Assembly (NCBI GenBank): GCA_024867545.1
Contig: JANFNE010000009.1
Location: 62,001-126,000 of the forward strand
Direction of reading: 5' to 3'
Source: Phytopythium helicoides
Lineage: Eukaryota > Oomycota > Peronosporomycetes > Pythiales > Pythiaceae
Length of the DNA stretch: 64,000 nt
The translations under genes were made by a program, and so were the position numbers. The notes below the pieces were generated by a model, which worked only from the letters and a program-made list of their open reading frames with translations, made no database searches and was not told the origin of the DNA. Shown here piece after piece: positions 19,650-29,802 of this stretch; positions within the stretch are counted from its first letter, which is position 1, and every line of letters starts with the position of its first letter.

Positions 19650-22600
19650 CTAAGTGGCTATTGTCACATGTCGCTCCCACCCGTCTTCCTGAGTTAGAAT
19701 CCACTGTGACCAGTCGTTGTCCAAAATGGCGTTTGCTGCCTCCCATCTAGATGTGTGGGGATACGTGTTGTAAGCTTCTTCTTGTATACACCTTGGGTGG
19801 TCCATGGCGTAGTTAGCAAGTCCGTCGGCCATTTTGTTAAATGCTCGTCGATGGTGTGTCCATGTTAGAACTGGTAGGCGATCTGCATGTTGCTCGCATT
19901 CCCTGTATAATTGCTTCAGTCTTCGCGCCCGCGGAGGTCGCCTTTCTTTAAGCTGTGATAAGATGACTGCGCTGTCGCCAACTACATGAAGTGGTTGGCA
20001 CCCATGCTTTTTTGCGTAGCGTAATGCGCTCAGTAGTCCTGTGTACTCGGCTTGGTTGTTGGTTGTGGTTGCCGCCATCAATGGTATCGTAGTTACCCAC
20101 CTCATAAGCGGTCGTGCGTAACCAGCTTCGAATTTGATAATCACCGCTCCAGCCCCTCCTGGTCCGGGGTTTCCTCGAGATCCTCCATCAAAGAAAGCTA
20201 CAAATTCCCCCCTTGTCGTGAGTGGCATTGTTGACACATCCGCCTGGGTATAGTCGTTGAGCATGTGGAAAATGTGAGTGAAGGCTGTCGCCAGTTCTGT
20301 TGGTCTGGTATGATGGCTTTGTCGTAGAAGTATTAGGTATCCCCGCTGAAGCCTGGCGTGGAGCATGGCCGAGTAATATCCATCAATATGCCGGTCAGCT
20401 CGCATACATCTATCGAGCCTCCATCTCCAGATTACCCGGACCGTAACCAGCACTGCAAGCCGCCAATATGACTCCAATGCTATCCGCACCTCATGTCCAT
20501 CCACCTCATACTTGGCTCTGTTTGTGGGGTTATGACCTTGACTTCGATCATATTTCTCCCAGAATTGTGGCTGGAGTTGCGGGAGTCGTAGACTGAAGAA
20601 CATAGTGAAGTTTTGTTCTGAGAGGGTAATACCACAACGCTCCCAGTGCTTGAGCATCAGTCTCCAAAGTATTTTTGCCTTTGGACAGTCAATAAAGACA
20701 TGCGATAGTGACGCAGATGAGGGGTTCATCTCACAAATTGGCACTTCGCATCCGCGCTTGTTCCCATCATTGCACCACAACGATAATGCTCGTGCTTTGA
20801 TGCGATAGAAAAGCTGTTTATCCGCGCTCGTGATACCCCCAAGTTTCCAAATTTCTTTCCAGGTGCATTGTTCCAGTGCTGTTGCGATAGACTGGTTTTC
20901 GGTCATCCATCCTTGGTGAGCACGGGTGTGTACTGTGTACTTGTGTTGTACCGAGCTCTGCTGGATTGTTCTTCTCATTGATTTGCGATTTGGTGTGCCG
21001 GGTCGGGCTTGTGTCCACATGGTTACTGCATGATGTATCTCCGGATGATATTGCACCCTTCTAACTTGATCTTGCGTGCCCACATGTTCTTGAACTGTGG
21101 TGATAAGTGTTTTTGCATCTACCGCGTCGCGTCCAATGGTAATCCACCCGTGTGAGAGCTCGCTTCGATGTCCTAGCCTCACTCCTACTGGAGGTGGGGA
21201 TCCTCTGTAAGTAATTCTCAGCTCATTTGTACCAGGTGCTCGTCTCAGGATAGCCGGACAATGCCCTATAAGCAGTTCAATTAGTCGTTCAAATTGAAGC
21301 ATGAGTTCTGTTGTTAGTCTCAATCTCTTCCGGCGGGGCTTGACGAAAAGTACTCCTTCTGCACTCCATTCCCACGATAAAGTTTCACCGATCGTTGCTT
21401 TCTTGGATACCCAGCGTGAATAATTGTCATGAATGTTCACCATGTCACCATCTCCACTCCACCACACAAGATCAGTCCATCTCATGTGTGGCAGCCATTC
21501 GCCGCAAAAGGTTCCATAACGTTGGAGTTGTTCGAGATACAGTTGTCTCGTCACTGGAAGAGCTCTTGTGGCTATGACGTTGACTCCGCCGTACATCCAG
21601 TCCATTGCGATTACATCCTCCAGTTCGAATTTCCCCATAACCTCAATCACTGTGTCGACTATTGTCTGTTCCATCGGGAGACGTGCCCAGTGCTGAATTA
21701 CTTCGAGACCTGTTGCCCATAAAGACTTGGCGAGTCGCGGTCGGAAGGTTGTCACTTTCTGACACCCATATCGGACCAAGAGAGGGTATATGGCTGCTGA
21801 TTTGGTTCGGTTCAGTAGAATGTCGGTGATATTCTGCTGTCGCTTGCTTCCTGTTGTGGCCCAGGTGTCCACAACTGTTCCTGCCATTGCGTACAACTCG
21901 ATTCTGAGATTTGGCGATGCTATACCCCCGACGTCCTTGGGGTCACCAGCCAAAGCCTGATTGAGCCATGCACGTTTCCGCTGGATGAGAATCATGAATT
22001 CGCCGTGAAACACGAAGGTATGGATCAGTCGTTCAAAATGTTGAACTGTTCGCGGGGTAGGCCAGGCGTGCCGTGCAATATACATCAACTTGGGAATGAT
22101 AATAGCTCTGGCGATGCGAGCTCTCTGTTCTGCAGTGTGAGTTTTGTCCATTGCTAGCGTGAGTCTTGTCCTGAGTTGCTTCTCTGCCACCTTCCAGTTG
22201 ATGGTGATCATGTCGGTACCACCCACTTGTATTCCTAGGTATCGGCAGTAGTCATTCGGGTTGAGTACCACTAACCCATGCGAGTCGAAAGTGTTTGGTA
22301 AAAGCTGTCCTGACAGCGACAGGAGAACTGTTTTGTCTCTGTTGAGGAATAATCCAGATACAGCCCCAAAGTCATCTGTCACTTGAAGGAAGAACATGAG
22401 TGTTGATGGATCCGGCACGTAGCCCGTTGTGTCATCTGCGAAACCTCCCGCTACTTGTGTGTGACTTCGGTCCGCAGTCCTTACCGTAATACCCACATGT
22501 GGAGCTGCTGCATCTAGGGCGTGAAAGAGCGCATTGATCGCCAGAATGAAAAGTAAAGGTGCGAGTGGACATCCCTGCCGAATTCCACATGTGACTTGTA

Positions 22601-24983
22601 CTTTCCTCGATCGTTTCCCATTTGCCACGAACCATACTGTTGTCATTGAGTGCAGGGCAGCTATAATTTGCACAAAGTGTTCTGGAAAACCGTGACGTCG
22701 GAGAGACTCCAAGAGGAAGCCCCTATCCAGTGTGTCGTAAGCTTTTCTGAAGTCGATCAATACTGCAAGTGCTCTCTTGAGCGCTGGGTCCGTCCGCGCT
22801 GATAGAATAGCCGCAATTAGCATGTCTATTGTGTCATGAATGGTGCGTCCTGGTACAAATCCATTCTGAGCCTCGTGTACTAGGAAGCATAGCAACGGGC
22901 GAAGTCGCGTAGCTAAAATTCGAGTATAGATCTTGTAATCAGTGTTCAGCAACGCCAGCGGTCGATAATTCATGGGGTCGGTGCAGTCACCCTTCTTACG
23001 AAGGCAGAAAATTTCAGCATAGCGAAAGGATTCAGGGAAAGTCCCCTCTGCGTGCCACCGCGAATACAGATGCGATAAAATTGGAGCGATTTCGTCCCTA
23101 TATGCTTTGTACCACCCGTTGGAGAGTCGATCCGGGCCTGGGGATTTGCCGTCGCTGAGGTGTTTAATGGCTTCAACTACCTCCTGTGTCGAGATTGGTG
23201 CCATCAATCCGTCATAGTCGCTTTTGTCCAATTTTGGGATTGAGAGTCCAGCTAAGTATGCTTTAGCGGCCGTAGTATCTCGAGGTTGTAGTCCCAGTAT
23301 TGGAGCCCATGCATCTGCTAAAATATCTGCCTTGGCGTGGTTGGGGCGTCGTGGTCCTGGTCCTTTCTGGATCAGATTGGGAATAAAGTTATCCGAGTAC
23401 TTCATCGATATACGGTTGAAGAAATCTGCTGTCGCTTTCAACCCGCTGTCGGAATGCCTTTGGAGCGTGTACGTAAACCGAGAGTGCTGCCGTTGTAAAC
23501 GGATTTTCCTCAGCGCTCTTCTTACATCTTCAATTCCGTTCGTGCCACTCTCTTCCAGTCTGAGATCATCTAGTGCTGATGTTAGTGAATCAATTGAAAA
23601 TTGAACTCCCCGGTCTTGAGCTTCCAAACGTGCTAGTCGCTTCACCAGTCGTCGTTCTTTTTGACGCAGTGTGTTGTGCTGTCTCCGGCGAGAAGCTCGC
23701 TTGATGTGGAGGCTAGTACGCAGCAGTCGTAGTTTGAAGCGATCCCACGTTTCGCCGATATTCTGGGCTGATTCTGTGTCTTTGATGGCTTCATAAAACT
23801 CCTTGATAGCTTTCTGGGTCATCTCCTCTATTTCTTCTCGAGCATAGTGGGGTGCCGGAAAGATCTTGGCTCTATGTCTGGTAGTTCTTGGATCGCTTGG
23901 TGATTGCAGATGAATCCTCACTCCATCATGATCTGAGAGCTGAGTTGATATGACTCTTTCTGTACCTTTGCACCAGTTCCTTGCATTCACGCTGATATAC
24001 CACCTGTCGAGCCTACTTGACGCGGATTCCCCATTTGGTAGTCGGTACCTGTAAGTGTGCTGATGCGCCTGAAACTCACTAACCTCTAGCATTGTTAATG
24101 CATCATCCTCGGGAATTTGTACATCAAAAAGAGCCTTGGTCGCGAGAAGATTTCCTAGAGCTGAAGAATAATGTCTCGCAGCTGTAGCTTGATGTGATCT
24201 GTCTAGGAATTGGTGCTGGGTGCAATTGAAGTCGCCTCCAATTATCAGTATCGATTCTGGTTGTGGTTCGAGTCGTTTTAATTCATCGTAGAAGATTTCC
24301 CGCGCAGTTGGAATAGTAGGAGCATAGATGTTCCACAACTCGTACGCCTGACCACCCAACCTGAAGCGGATTGCCATGAAGTGTGGAGACCATTTGTCCG
24401 TTTGTGCTGTTTCAACCTCCTTTGCAGCTCCGTACGGGTTAACCAGGATTCCGACGCCTCCACTGGCACCTGTTGAAGGTGTCCAATACGATAGCACCCT
24501 TCGATCATGTCGAAATCCCCAGCTTAGAGCATGCTCGGCTGCTGCTTCCGCAATTCCTGCTGCCTGAAGGTGGGTCTCTTGTATGAGGACCAAGTCACTC
24601 CGTCCACTGCTTTGTCCTGTCCGAAACTGGGAGAACCAGTTGGCTCGAACTCCTGACTGAAAACCTCTTACATTATGCGTGAGGAAGGACCATGTCTGGT
24701 TGATGTGCATGGCTTGTCGGGTCCGCTCCCGTTGTTGTTGTTTTTCTTTATTGATTCGCTTGCTCCGTTGTGCTGCTTGGAAAGAGTTGAAGTTTGCCTG
24801 GTCTTGGTAACGCTTGGTCTTGGGTGTAACTCGCTCAAAATACGAGGGTAACGTGCTTTGTTGTGTTGAGCCGGCCAAGTGTTTTGTGGGGTGTGGGTTG
24901 CCCTTAGGATCTGTTTGCAGGTCTTTGAGTGGCATCAGGTCCTGCTGCTTCATCTGTAATGTCGACTGCCCCACTCCAATCAT
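19650..24983 (-). CDS. LINE ORF2: AP-like endonuclease, reverse transcriptase, RNase H
   Basis: 1777 residues from ATG 24983, uninterrupted. The exonuclease-endonuclease-phosphatase fold spans about residues 95-340, with THNVRGFQSG, LVLIQETHL, NIYAPT, IGGDFNCT and the C-terminal SDHDGV. The reverse transcriptase spans about 560-900, with SPGPDRLSNGWYK, YRPLALLNTDYKI, VLIDFRKAYDTLD, GIRQGCPLAPLLF and the catalytic GFADDTTG. A zf-RVT-type Cys/His cluster near residue 1400 contains HVFIDCPKAKILW. RNase H lies at about 1598-1740, with FFDGGSRGNPGPGGAGA, QAEYTGL, VVGDSAV and KMADGLANYA, so the D-E-D-D set is present. ORF2 starts 80 nt upstream of the ORF1 stop in the +1 frame, so it needs reinitiation or frameshifting. 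All catalytic motifs appear intact, suggesting recent activity. Confidence 0.93.
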   Translation of the reverse strand: MIGVGQSTLQMKQQDLMPLKDLQTDPKGNPHPTKHLAGSTQQSTLPSYFERVTPKTKRYQDQANFNSFQAAQRSKRINKEKQQQRERTRQAMHINQTWSFLTHNVRGFQSGVRANWFSQFRTGQSSGRSDLVLIQETHLQAAGIAEAAAEHALSWGFRHDRRVLSYWTPSTGASGGVGILVNPYGAAKEVETAQTDKWSPHFMAIRFRLGGQAYELWNIYAPTIPTAREIFYDELKRLEPQPESILIIGGDFNCTQHQFLDRSHQATAARHYSSALGNLLATKALFDVQIPEDDALTMLEVSEFQAHQHTYRYRLPNGESASSRLDRWYISVNARNWCKGTERVISTQLSDHDGVRIHLQSPSDPRTTRHRAKIFPAPHYAREEIEEMTQKAIKEFYEAIKDTESAQNIGETWDRFKLRLLRTSLHIKRASRRRQHNTLRQKERRLVKRLARLEAQDRGVQFSIDSLTSALDDLRLEESGTNGIEDVRRALRKIRLQRQHSRFTYTLQRHSDSGLKATADFFNRISMKYSDNFIPNLIQKGPGPRRPNHAKADILADAWAPILGLQPRDTTAAKAYLAGLSIPKLDKSDYDGLMAPISTQEVVEAIKHLSDGKSPGPDRLSNGWYKAYRDEIAPILSHLYSRWHAEGTFPESFRYAEIFCLRKKGDCTDPMNYRPLALLNTDYKIYTRILATRLRPLLCFLVHEAQNGFVPGRTIHDTIDMLIAAILSARTDPALKRALAVLIDFRKAYDTLDRGFLLESLRRHGFPEHFVQIIAALHSMTTVWFVANGKRSRKVQVTCGIRQGCPLAPLLFILAINALFHALDAAAPHVGITVRTADRSHTQVAGGFADDTTGYVPDPSTLMFFLQVTDDFGAVSGLFLNRDKTVLLSLSGQLLPNTFDSHGLVVLNPNDYCRYLGIQVGGTDMITINWKVAEKQLRTRLTLAMDKTHTAEQRARIARAIIIPKLMYIARHAWPTPRTVQHFERLIHTFVFHGEFMILIQRKRAWLNQALAGDPKDVGGIASPNLRIELYAMAGTVVDTWATTGSKRQQNITDILLNRTKSAAIYPLLVRYGCQKVTTFRPRLAKSLWATGLEVIQHWARLPMEQTIVDTVIEVMGKFELEDVIAMDWMYGGVNVIATRALPVTRQLYLEQLQRYGTFCGEWLPHMRWTDLVWWSGDGDMVNIHDNYSRWVSKKATIGETLSWEWSAEGVLFVKPRRKRLRLTTELMLQFERLIELLIGHCPAILRRAPGTNELRITYRGSPPPVGVRLGHRSELSHGWITIGRDAVDAKTLITTVQEHVGTQDQVRRVQYHPEIHHAVTMWTQARPGTPNRKSMRRTIQQSSVQHKYTVHTRAHQGWMTENQSIATALEQCTWKEIWKLGGITSADKQLFYRIKARALSLWCNDGNKRGCEVPICEMNPSSASLSHVFIDCPKAKILWRLMLKHWERCGITLSEQNFTMFFSLRLPQLQPQFWEKYDRSQGHNPTNRAKYEVDGHEVRIALESYWRLAVLVTVRVIWRWRLDRCMRADRHIDGYYSAMLHARLQRGYLILLRQSHHTRPTELATAFTHIFHMLNDYTQADVSTMPLTTRGEFVAFFDGGSRGNPGPGGAGAVIIKFEAGYARPLMRWVTTIPLMAATTTNNQAEYTGLLSALRYAKKHGCQPLHVVGDSAVILSQLKERRPPRARRLKQLYRECEQHADRLPVLTWTHHRRAFNKMADGLANYAMDHPRCIQEEAYNTYPHTSRWEAANAILDNDWSQWILTQEDGWERHVTIAT

Positions 24984-27900
24984 TACTCGCGCTGACTCCA
25001 GTACACAAAAGCCTCACCTTTGCTTGGTTGACATACCACCCTGCTCTCATCGAGTGTCTCTTTGTTGAGAAGGGTGCTTTGGCCCAGTCCGCGACCGTGT
25101 AAGGTAGAATATGCGAAAGCAGCCAGTTCGTCTCAGTCATTTCATCTGGTTTACAGCGGTCTCGGACATGTGCGACCTTCTTGCACAATCGCTTCCATCT
25201 TGTCTTGTCATTGGCCATCTTCAATTTGAGCGGAGCTTCATCAGTTAATGTCTTCAGCCATTCCAAGCAAAATTCGCGTGCATTTTCCGGCAGTTTAGGG
25301 TCCGCTGATAGTGCAGAAATCACCCCTCGTTGTTCTTCGTATACTTCACGTGCTCCCCACCTGCGAAGTAGCTCGGTTGACGCTAGTTTTGCAGCTAATT
25401 CTGGGTGCGGTAGTGAAGTAAAGAGCTCTCTGCACGGTTTTGGGTTTTCCGTTAGCCACTTCTCCAGTTCCCTATCAGCATTTCCTCCCTGATACCCATG
25501 GGCTCTTCCTGTTTTACGTATCCATTCGAGCATTGCGGCATTGTTTGCTGTCGTGAGTTCAGTTTGTAAAATGCGATCCGTCTTTGCAAGCTCTTCCGGC
25601 GATGCACTTGCAAGAATGCGCCGGTACGCTGGCACGTTGTGGTGGTCGCCTGTGCTATTACGTGCTGTTTGGCCATGCTGGGAGCGACCAGTATTAGGTG
25701 CTTGTGCTTCGCTCACGTAGTCAAGTTGCCCTGACCGCGCTTGCAGTTCTTCTTCGACCTCCTCCGCAATTTGCTCACAAACGTCCATCTTCAATGGGTT
25801 CCAGTCGAGCGAGGGTTCTTTCAGAATTTCGTGTGCGACCTCCATGCGCTCGCGCATTGGCTTCCCATCGCGTCCGTTCCAATCCCTCAGCAGTCCTCCA
25901 TGGTTAACTGCCCAGAAGTGCGTTCGAGCGTGCTCCAATACCAATATAGTTGGCACCACGCCACTATACAAATACTCTTGAAAGATCTGAGAAGCCCTGT
26001 TATCTTGTAGTACCTGATGCACTCCAGTCTCATGTTCTTCACCTGTGGAGCTCAGTGTAAAGTCCTTGTAGCTGTAGCGTTGCACATGTGCTGTTCCATC
26101 ACTGCACTCATCGATTACGTAGATTGGCTCCCGCTGAAGCTGAGCAAGTGCTCTCAAAAACGCCGTACCAGCCCAAAATGCTGCTGGTCGCCGTTTGTTA
26201 GCTGGGACTACGCGTTCTGCCTTGTAGTGAGCATATAACGTTGCCACTGCTTCTGTTTTCGTTAGAGGCTCTTTTCTTTTTGGGTAGAGACGCCTGAGTT
26301 CTGCCACTGGATCGATTAATTGGAGTTCGACGTCTCCAATGAGATTGCTCATCATGAGTGTATACACGTCTCGTTTGAGTTGATTCAGTTGCTTTACTGT
26401 CGGCTGGTCCAACGTAAACCGGCCTACCCCGCAGTCCGTTGTTGTCGCGTGATATGCATACAGCAGGCAGTTTCCATCGCCAGGAACGGCTAGTTTCTTG
26501 CCATGGAATGGAATGAGCCAGAAATCGAGCGGCTGGGGCCTGGTTCCTGGTATCACTTTGATCACTTCGAAATCGAGAGATTGATGGCTGAGCTGACTGG
26601 AGACATGGTCCGGGGAGGATGTCATGCTTCCTGGCAAGTCGAAAACAGCGACCGTAGTACGACTACTGGTTGTGTTTGTTCGTTTCTCCTGGTTTTGTTT
26701 CGGCGTTTGCCGACCCTCCATCTCTTCTTCCATGTTGACATCTCCATCTGTATCAAGGTTCGTTGGCAATGCTTGTTGAAACTCCCGCTCATTAGTTTGT
26801 TCGCGATTGTCGTCCTCCTCTTCATCATCTTCAGTGAGTACGGCGAAGGGATTTACGGTCGATTGCATGAACTTGTCGAAGTGGAGCTGACGTTTTGCTT
26901 TCGCTTTGCTCTTCTTTGATACCTTAGTCGTGAAAGTTGGTTGCTCCGTGGTATTAACTACAACCTCTGAGGTTGTGATTGGATGTGCACCTCGAGCGAC
27001 AGCATCAGGTTGCTGTTGATCTGCCTGGTCGGATGGTTTGTGCAAGTTCCCTGGTGATGAAGGTTCAGCTTCCCGTTCGACTTGAATTGGCTTGGTTCGA
27101 GCCTGTTCGATAACCCCAGCTGAATCTTTGAGTAGTTGGGCGAACTCATCATAGGTAGCGCGGGCTACCTTTGTTGGGCTGAGGTTTGGCAGGTCGCTCG
27201 GCAAATTTCTGACAAAGCGCGTGTACCTGGCTTTGCTCTTTTTGATCTGCTCCTCCGAAACGTGACATTTCGGGGCCGAGTGGCGGGGGTTAAAGCATTT
27301 GAAACACGGGATCCGGAGGAACGTTTGGCAATGATGAAGCATGAGTTGCGTCTTTCCCATAAAGATGCATGTTACGCCAACGAGAGGTTTGGGGCAGGCA
27401 GTGCAATGAAACAGCACATTCCAATAGTTGTTGTCGTGCACTGCATCCCCTGCTGTTTTCACCGGTCTCGCAACTTCCACAACTCGTACCCCAGCCAGCT
27501 GCTCAAGTGCGATGTGCAGCGTTACCGCATTGGTTTCCGCATCCGCCAGTACCTTGATCTTATAGCACAAATCCAGCTGCTCAACAGCAATCTCTCCACT
27601 CACATCGGCATGTTTTAAGGCAAGTGTGTCTTGGAGTGTGATCACACTCCGTTGAAAACGAAATGATGCGTTGACCCAATTCTTTGCTCGCGCCTTGGAG
27701 GCAAATATGAACGTTAGGAGGTGGCTTCCGTCGTAGAAAACGCGTTCTACGTCCCCAATGAGTCGTCTGATCATATCCTGGCCAAATGTTTTGCGGGTGT
27801 TCGCCGTGAACAATTCGGCCATGATGGTCCGATGCGCCACATTGGCTGACAATGCCACACTCGGTGGTACTGTTGCTGTTAATCGGTACAGTAAATGATC

Positions 27901-28509
27901 GTCATGAAATTGTCGGAGTTGAGTGCGTTGCATTGACGTCAGAACTTCGTTGACGAAATATGGTGGATGAGGAAGTTCCAGCCGTTGCTGAAGATACGCT
28001 TCAAGCATCTTTTTTTCCTCTTCAGACGGCTTTCTGATGGTGTCATCAGAGCGAATTGGTCGAGGAGTCATTGCGTATCGGCGCCATTGTGCTAGTTCAA
28101 GATCCGGTTCTGGGGTGACGTCCGAAGACCAGTCCCTTGTGAGCGTTTCACGTAGGCGTCGAGCTCCATCACTGTTCCATACTCCCTTGACGATGCTTGC
28201 TAAAGCTGCCCCATCTTCTTGTGATGGAGGAGGGTCAGTTGTCACAGCGTCGCTTTGGACAGGGAGAGGGGAAAGTGTTAAGTCAGGGCTGCTTGTTGGT
28301 GGTCTCGGAGGGAGTGGGGAGTCCGGTCGGCCGTCGGCCGGAGGCAAACCATTTTTTGGCTTGTCCTTCGGTTCTCCTGTACTTGTAGTCACTTCAGTGT
28401 CCGAGGCTGGAGGGTCGCCTTCTGCGCTTGGGTCATTGGTGCCTACGCCGACTTTGGCTAAGCCTGTTACTCGGGGATCCGGTGGATCCCCGTCAGACCT
28501 GAGGTCCAT
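24904..28509 (-). CDS. LINE ORF1: zinc-knuckle protein with OTU-like cysteine protease domain
   Basis: The ATG at 28509 (MDLRSDGDPPDP) is chosen because the only upstream ATG in frame lies in the target-site duplication, outside the element. This gives about 1201 residues. The N-terminus is Pro/Ser-rich. A nucleic-acid-binding region ends in a CCHC zinc knuckle (CFKCFNPRHSAPKC) near residue 400. After a charged linker comes an OTU-like domain, about residues 665-870: the Cys box is VPGDGNCLLYAY and the likely His box HFWAVNHGG. The C-terminal third is helical and charged, without a known motif. Gag-like RNA packaging is the family role. The OTU protease might act on ubiquitin or on element proteins, which is inference. 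Confidence 0.85.
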   Translation of the reverse strand: MDLRSDGDPPDPRVTGLAKVGVGTNDPSAEGDPPASDTEVTTSTGEPKDKPKNGLPPADGRPDSPLPPRPPTSSPDLTLSPLPVQSDAVTTDPPPSQEDGAALASIVKGVWNSDGARRLRETLTRDWSSDVTPEPDLELAQWRRYAMTPRPIRSDDTIRKPSEEEKKMLEAYLQQRLELPHPPYFVNEVLTSMQRTQLRQFHDDHLLYRLTATVPPSVALSANVAHRTIMAELFTANTRKTFGQDMIRRLIGDVERVFYDGSHLLTFIFASKARAKNWVNASFRFQRSVITLQDTLALKHADVSGEIAVEQLDLCYKIKVLADAETNAVTLHIALEQLAGVRVVEVARPVKTAGDAVHDNNYWNVLFHCTACPKPLVGVTCIFMGKTQLMLHHCQTFLRIPCFKCFNPRHSAPKCHVSEEQIKKSKARYTRFVRNLPSDLPNLSPTKVARATYDEFAQLLKDSAGVIEQARTKPIQVEREAEPSSPGNLHKPSDQADQQQPDAVARGAHPITTSEVVVNTTEQPTFTTKVSKKSKAKAKRQLHFDKFMQSTVNPFAVLTEDDEEEDDNREQTNEREFQQALPTNLDTDGDVNMEEEMEGRQTPKQNQEKRTNTTSSRTTVAVFDLPGSMTSSPDHVSSQLSHQSLDFEVIKVIPGTRPQPLDFWLIPFHGKKLAVPGDGNCLLYAYHATTTDCGVGRFTLDQPTVKQLNQLKRDVYTLMMSNLIGDVELQLIDPVAELRRLYPKRKEPLTKTEAVATLYAHYKAERVVPANKRRPAAFWAGTAFLRALAQLQREPIYVIDECSDGTAHVQRYSYKDFTLSSTGEEHETGVHQVLQDNRASQIFQEYLYSGVVPTILVLEHARTHFWAVNHGGLLRDWNGRDGKPMRERMEVAHEILKEPSLDWNPLKMDVCEQIAEEVEEELQARSGQLDYVSEAQAPNTGRSQHGQTARNSTGDHHNVPAYRRILASASPEELAKTDRILQTELTTANNAAMLEWIRKTGRAHGYQGGNADRELEKWLTENPKPCRELFTSLPHPELAAKLASTELLRRWGAREVYEEQRGVISALSADPKLPENAREFCLEWLKTLTDEAPLKLKMANDKTRWKRLCKKVAHVRDRCKPDEMTETNWLLSHILPYTVADWAKAPFSTKRHSMRAGWYVNQAKVRLLCTGVSASNDWSGAVDITDEAAGPDATQRPANRS

Positions 28510-28596
28510 GGTAGGGAAGGCTTCGGAAGGAAAGGGTGGTCGGGAGTGTCGGTCCTGGTTTTGCTCCGCTTGTGTGCCACGTGGCAAATTCGGGAG

Positions 28597-28613
28597 TGCA
28601 AGCATGTGAGTTG
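28597..28613. repeat. LINE target-site duplication, 5' side
   Basis: Exact copy of 19502-19518. Confidence 0.9.
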
Positions 28614-28838
28614 CGTGTGGGCTCTTGAGCGGCCTCTTGACCCATGACCAGAAAGAAGACGCACCGGGTCAGCTGAAAGAATCGGGAGAGTGATAGGTTC
28701 TGAGTATCTATGTTTGTTGCAGTGCTTTTATGTCGGTGGTCAACCACTCGTTTTGCACGAGCGGAATACCCACACTTGAGATATGTGCGCGCGAGATGGA
28801 ATTCAGACCACAATTCTGGCACCGTTTACTTTAGATTG
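28614..28838 (-). promoter_or_regulatory. ANK C upstream block, distal part
   Basis: Continues the block interrupted by the LINE. It matches the reverse complement of 47779-48000 almost throughout and ends at the same point (TTTACTTTAGATTG) as the ANK F block, which marks the edge of a duplicated segment. Its first ~100 bp also match 12972-13062. Confidence 0.65.
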
Positions 28839-29048
28839 CGTATTATTCACGCACGGAGCGTGGAGAGATGCACGGTTGTTCTGTGCAGCATCGAAAGGAA
28901 TTGACCGTTTCCTATAGACCGTCCATCGATGTCCGTTGCATTCTTGTCGGTGCCGGAGTTGTCAACAAGAAACCAAACAGCTTCCAATTGCCGAACTTCA
29001 TCCACACCGCCGTCGATAGCGGTCTCATTATTGGTAGCCTGCTTAACA
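28839..29048. other. Unassigned sequence beyond the duplicated block
   Basis: Starts exactly where similarity to the ANK F upstream block ends. No coding signal. Confidence 0.35.
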
Positions 29049-29234
29049 TCATTCCGAGCAACTTCGTGTCATCGTTGCTTCTCTCTCGATTGATGACTTG
29101 GCTTTCATATCCACACTATGTTCTTTCACATAATTCTGAACGCCGCCAATACACCTACTACCTTCAGGGGAGTGCATCAGTGCAGTCCACACGTTATTGG
29201 TTGTGGGATTCAACTCCACGGCGAGTTCTTCCAC
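29049..29234 (-). pseudogene. Ankyrin repeat gene fragment
   Basis: A 61-residue open frame reads as a decayed ankyrin unit (VELNPTTNNVWTALMHSPEG, then VQNYVKEHSVDMKAKS). It has no start and no neighbouring repeats in frame. It is a remnant of an ANK copy truncated on both sides. Confidence 0.5.
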
Positions 29235-29360
29235 GCGGTAGCGAACGAAGTCACTGAGGCGATGTCAATCAGATAACACCGCCACCACTGTAGTTGGAGT
29301 TACAAACCACGACATGTGTCTCCAATAGAAAGCTGACTTTCTCCGATATGCCTGATCTAA

Positions 29361-29654
29361 AAGCTTACGTCAATTTCAATTGAAGAATTCAACCAATCTG
29401 CCTCTGCTATCAGCGGCAGCTCGTATTTCAACCTCGCCTTTGGGCTCATCTCGATCGGCACCATTCTCGCCGTGTTCGCAGCGGCCGCGATCGTCATGTG
29501 CCTCAAGAAGCGGCGTAAGCAGCAACAGCAACAAACAGCTGCTGACATGGAGCCTGGACATGAACCTTACATCACTACCGACTCCATCTCAAAGAAACCG
29601 AAAAAGAAAGGCACCATCACTGCCCAAGAAGCGGCGTATAGTTACTGGTGGTAG
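29361..29654 (+). pseudogene. Small membrane protein gene, fragment copy 1
   Basis: An open frame without ATG (stop at 29358-29360) reads IEEFNQSASAISGSSYF, then a membrane segment (LAFGLISIGTILAVFAAAAI), KKRRKQQQQQ and a tail with KPKKKGTITAQEA, ending YSYWW and TAG. It is clearly related to the intact gene at 42667-42978 (ILAVFAAAAIAMCLKKRR; KPKKKGTVTAQE). It may be the last exon of a spliced gene, as an AG precedes 29364, or a truncated copy. It lies tail-to-tail with the cytidylyltransferase copy 1, 148 bp away, as in the other two modules. Confidence 0.6.
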
Positions 29655-29802
29655 TAAGCCTCTGCTCACCCCCAAGAAACAACCAAACAGAACTTTCGTA
29701 GATAGCTTCGCGATAGCCCAATGGTTGTATTCACAATCTATTTGCTTGAATTGATTCGATGGCTCCGACGTTCATTTGCGATCCGAACAATCGCCACCAA
29801 CA

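Larger units (their letters stand above)
19519..28596 (-). mobile_element. Full-length non-LTR retrotransposon (LINE) with RNase H, 9.1 kb
   Basis: The element lies on the minus strand between perfect 17-bp target-site duplications. Its 3' end (low coordinates) is a short TCA simple-repeat tail (ATGATGATGATGACATC on the plus strand at 19519-19535) instead of poly-A. It encodes ORF1 (zinc knuckle plus OTU-like protease) and ORF2 (endonuclease, reverse transcriptase, CCHC finger, RNase H), both open. The 5' UTR is short (about 87 nt to the likely ATG). The interrupted sequence is the ANK upstream block; uninterrupted paralogous sites exist near 12966 and 47995. Domain order and the RNase H suggest the I-like group; the clade assignment needs a tree. 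Confidence 0.92.
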
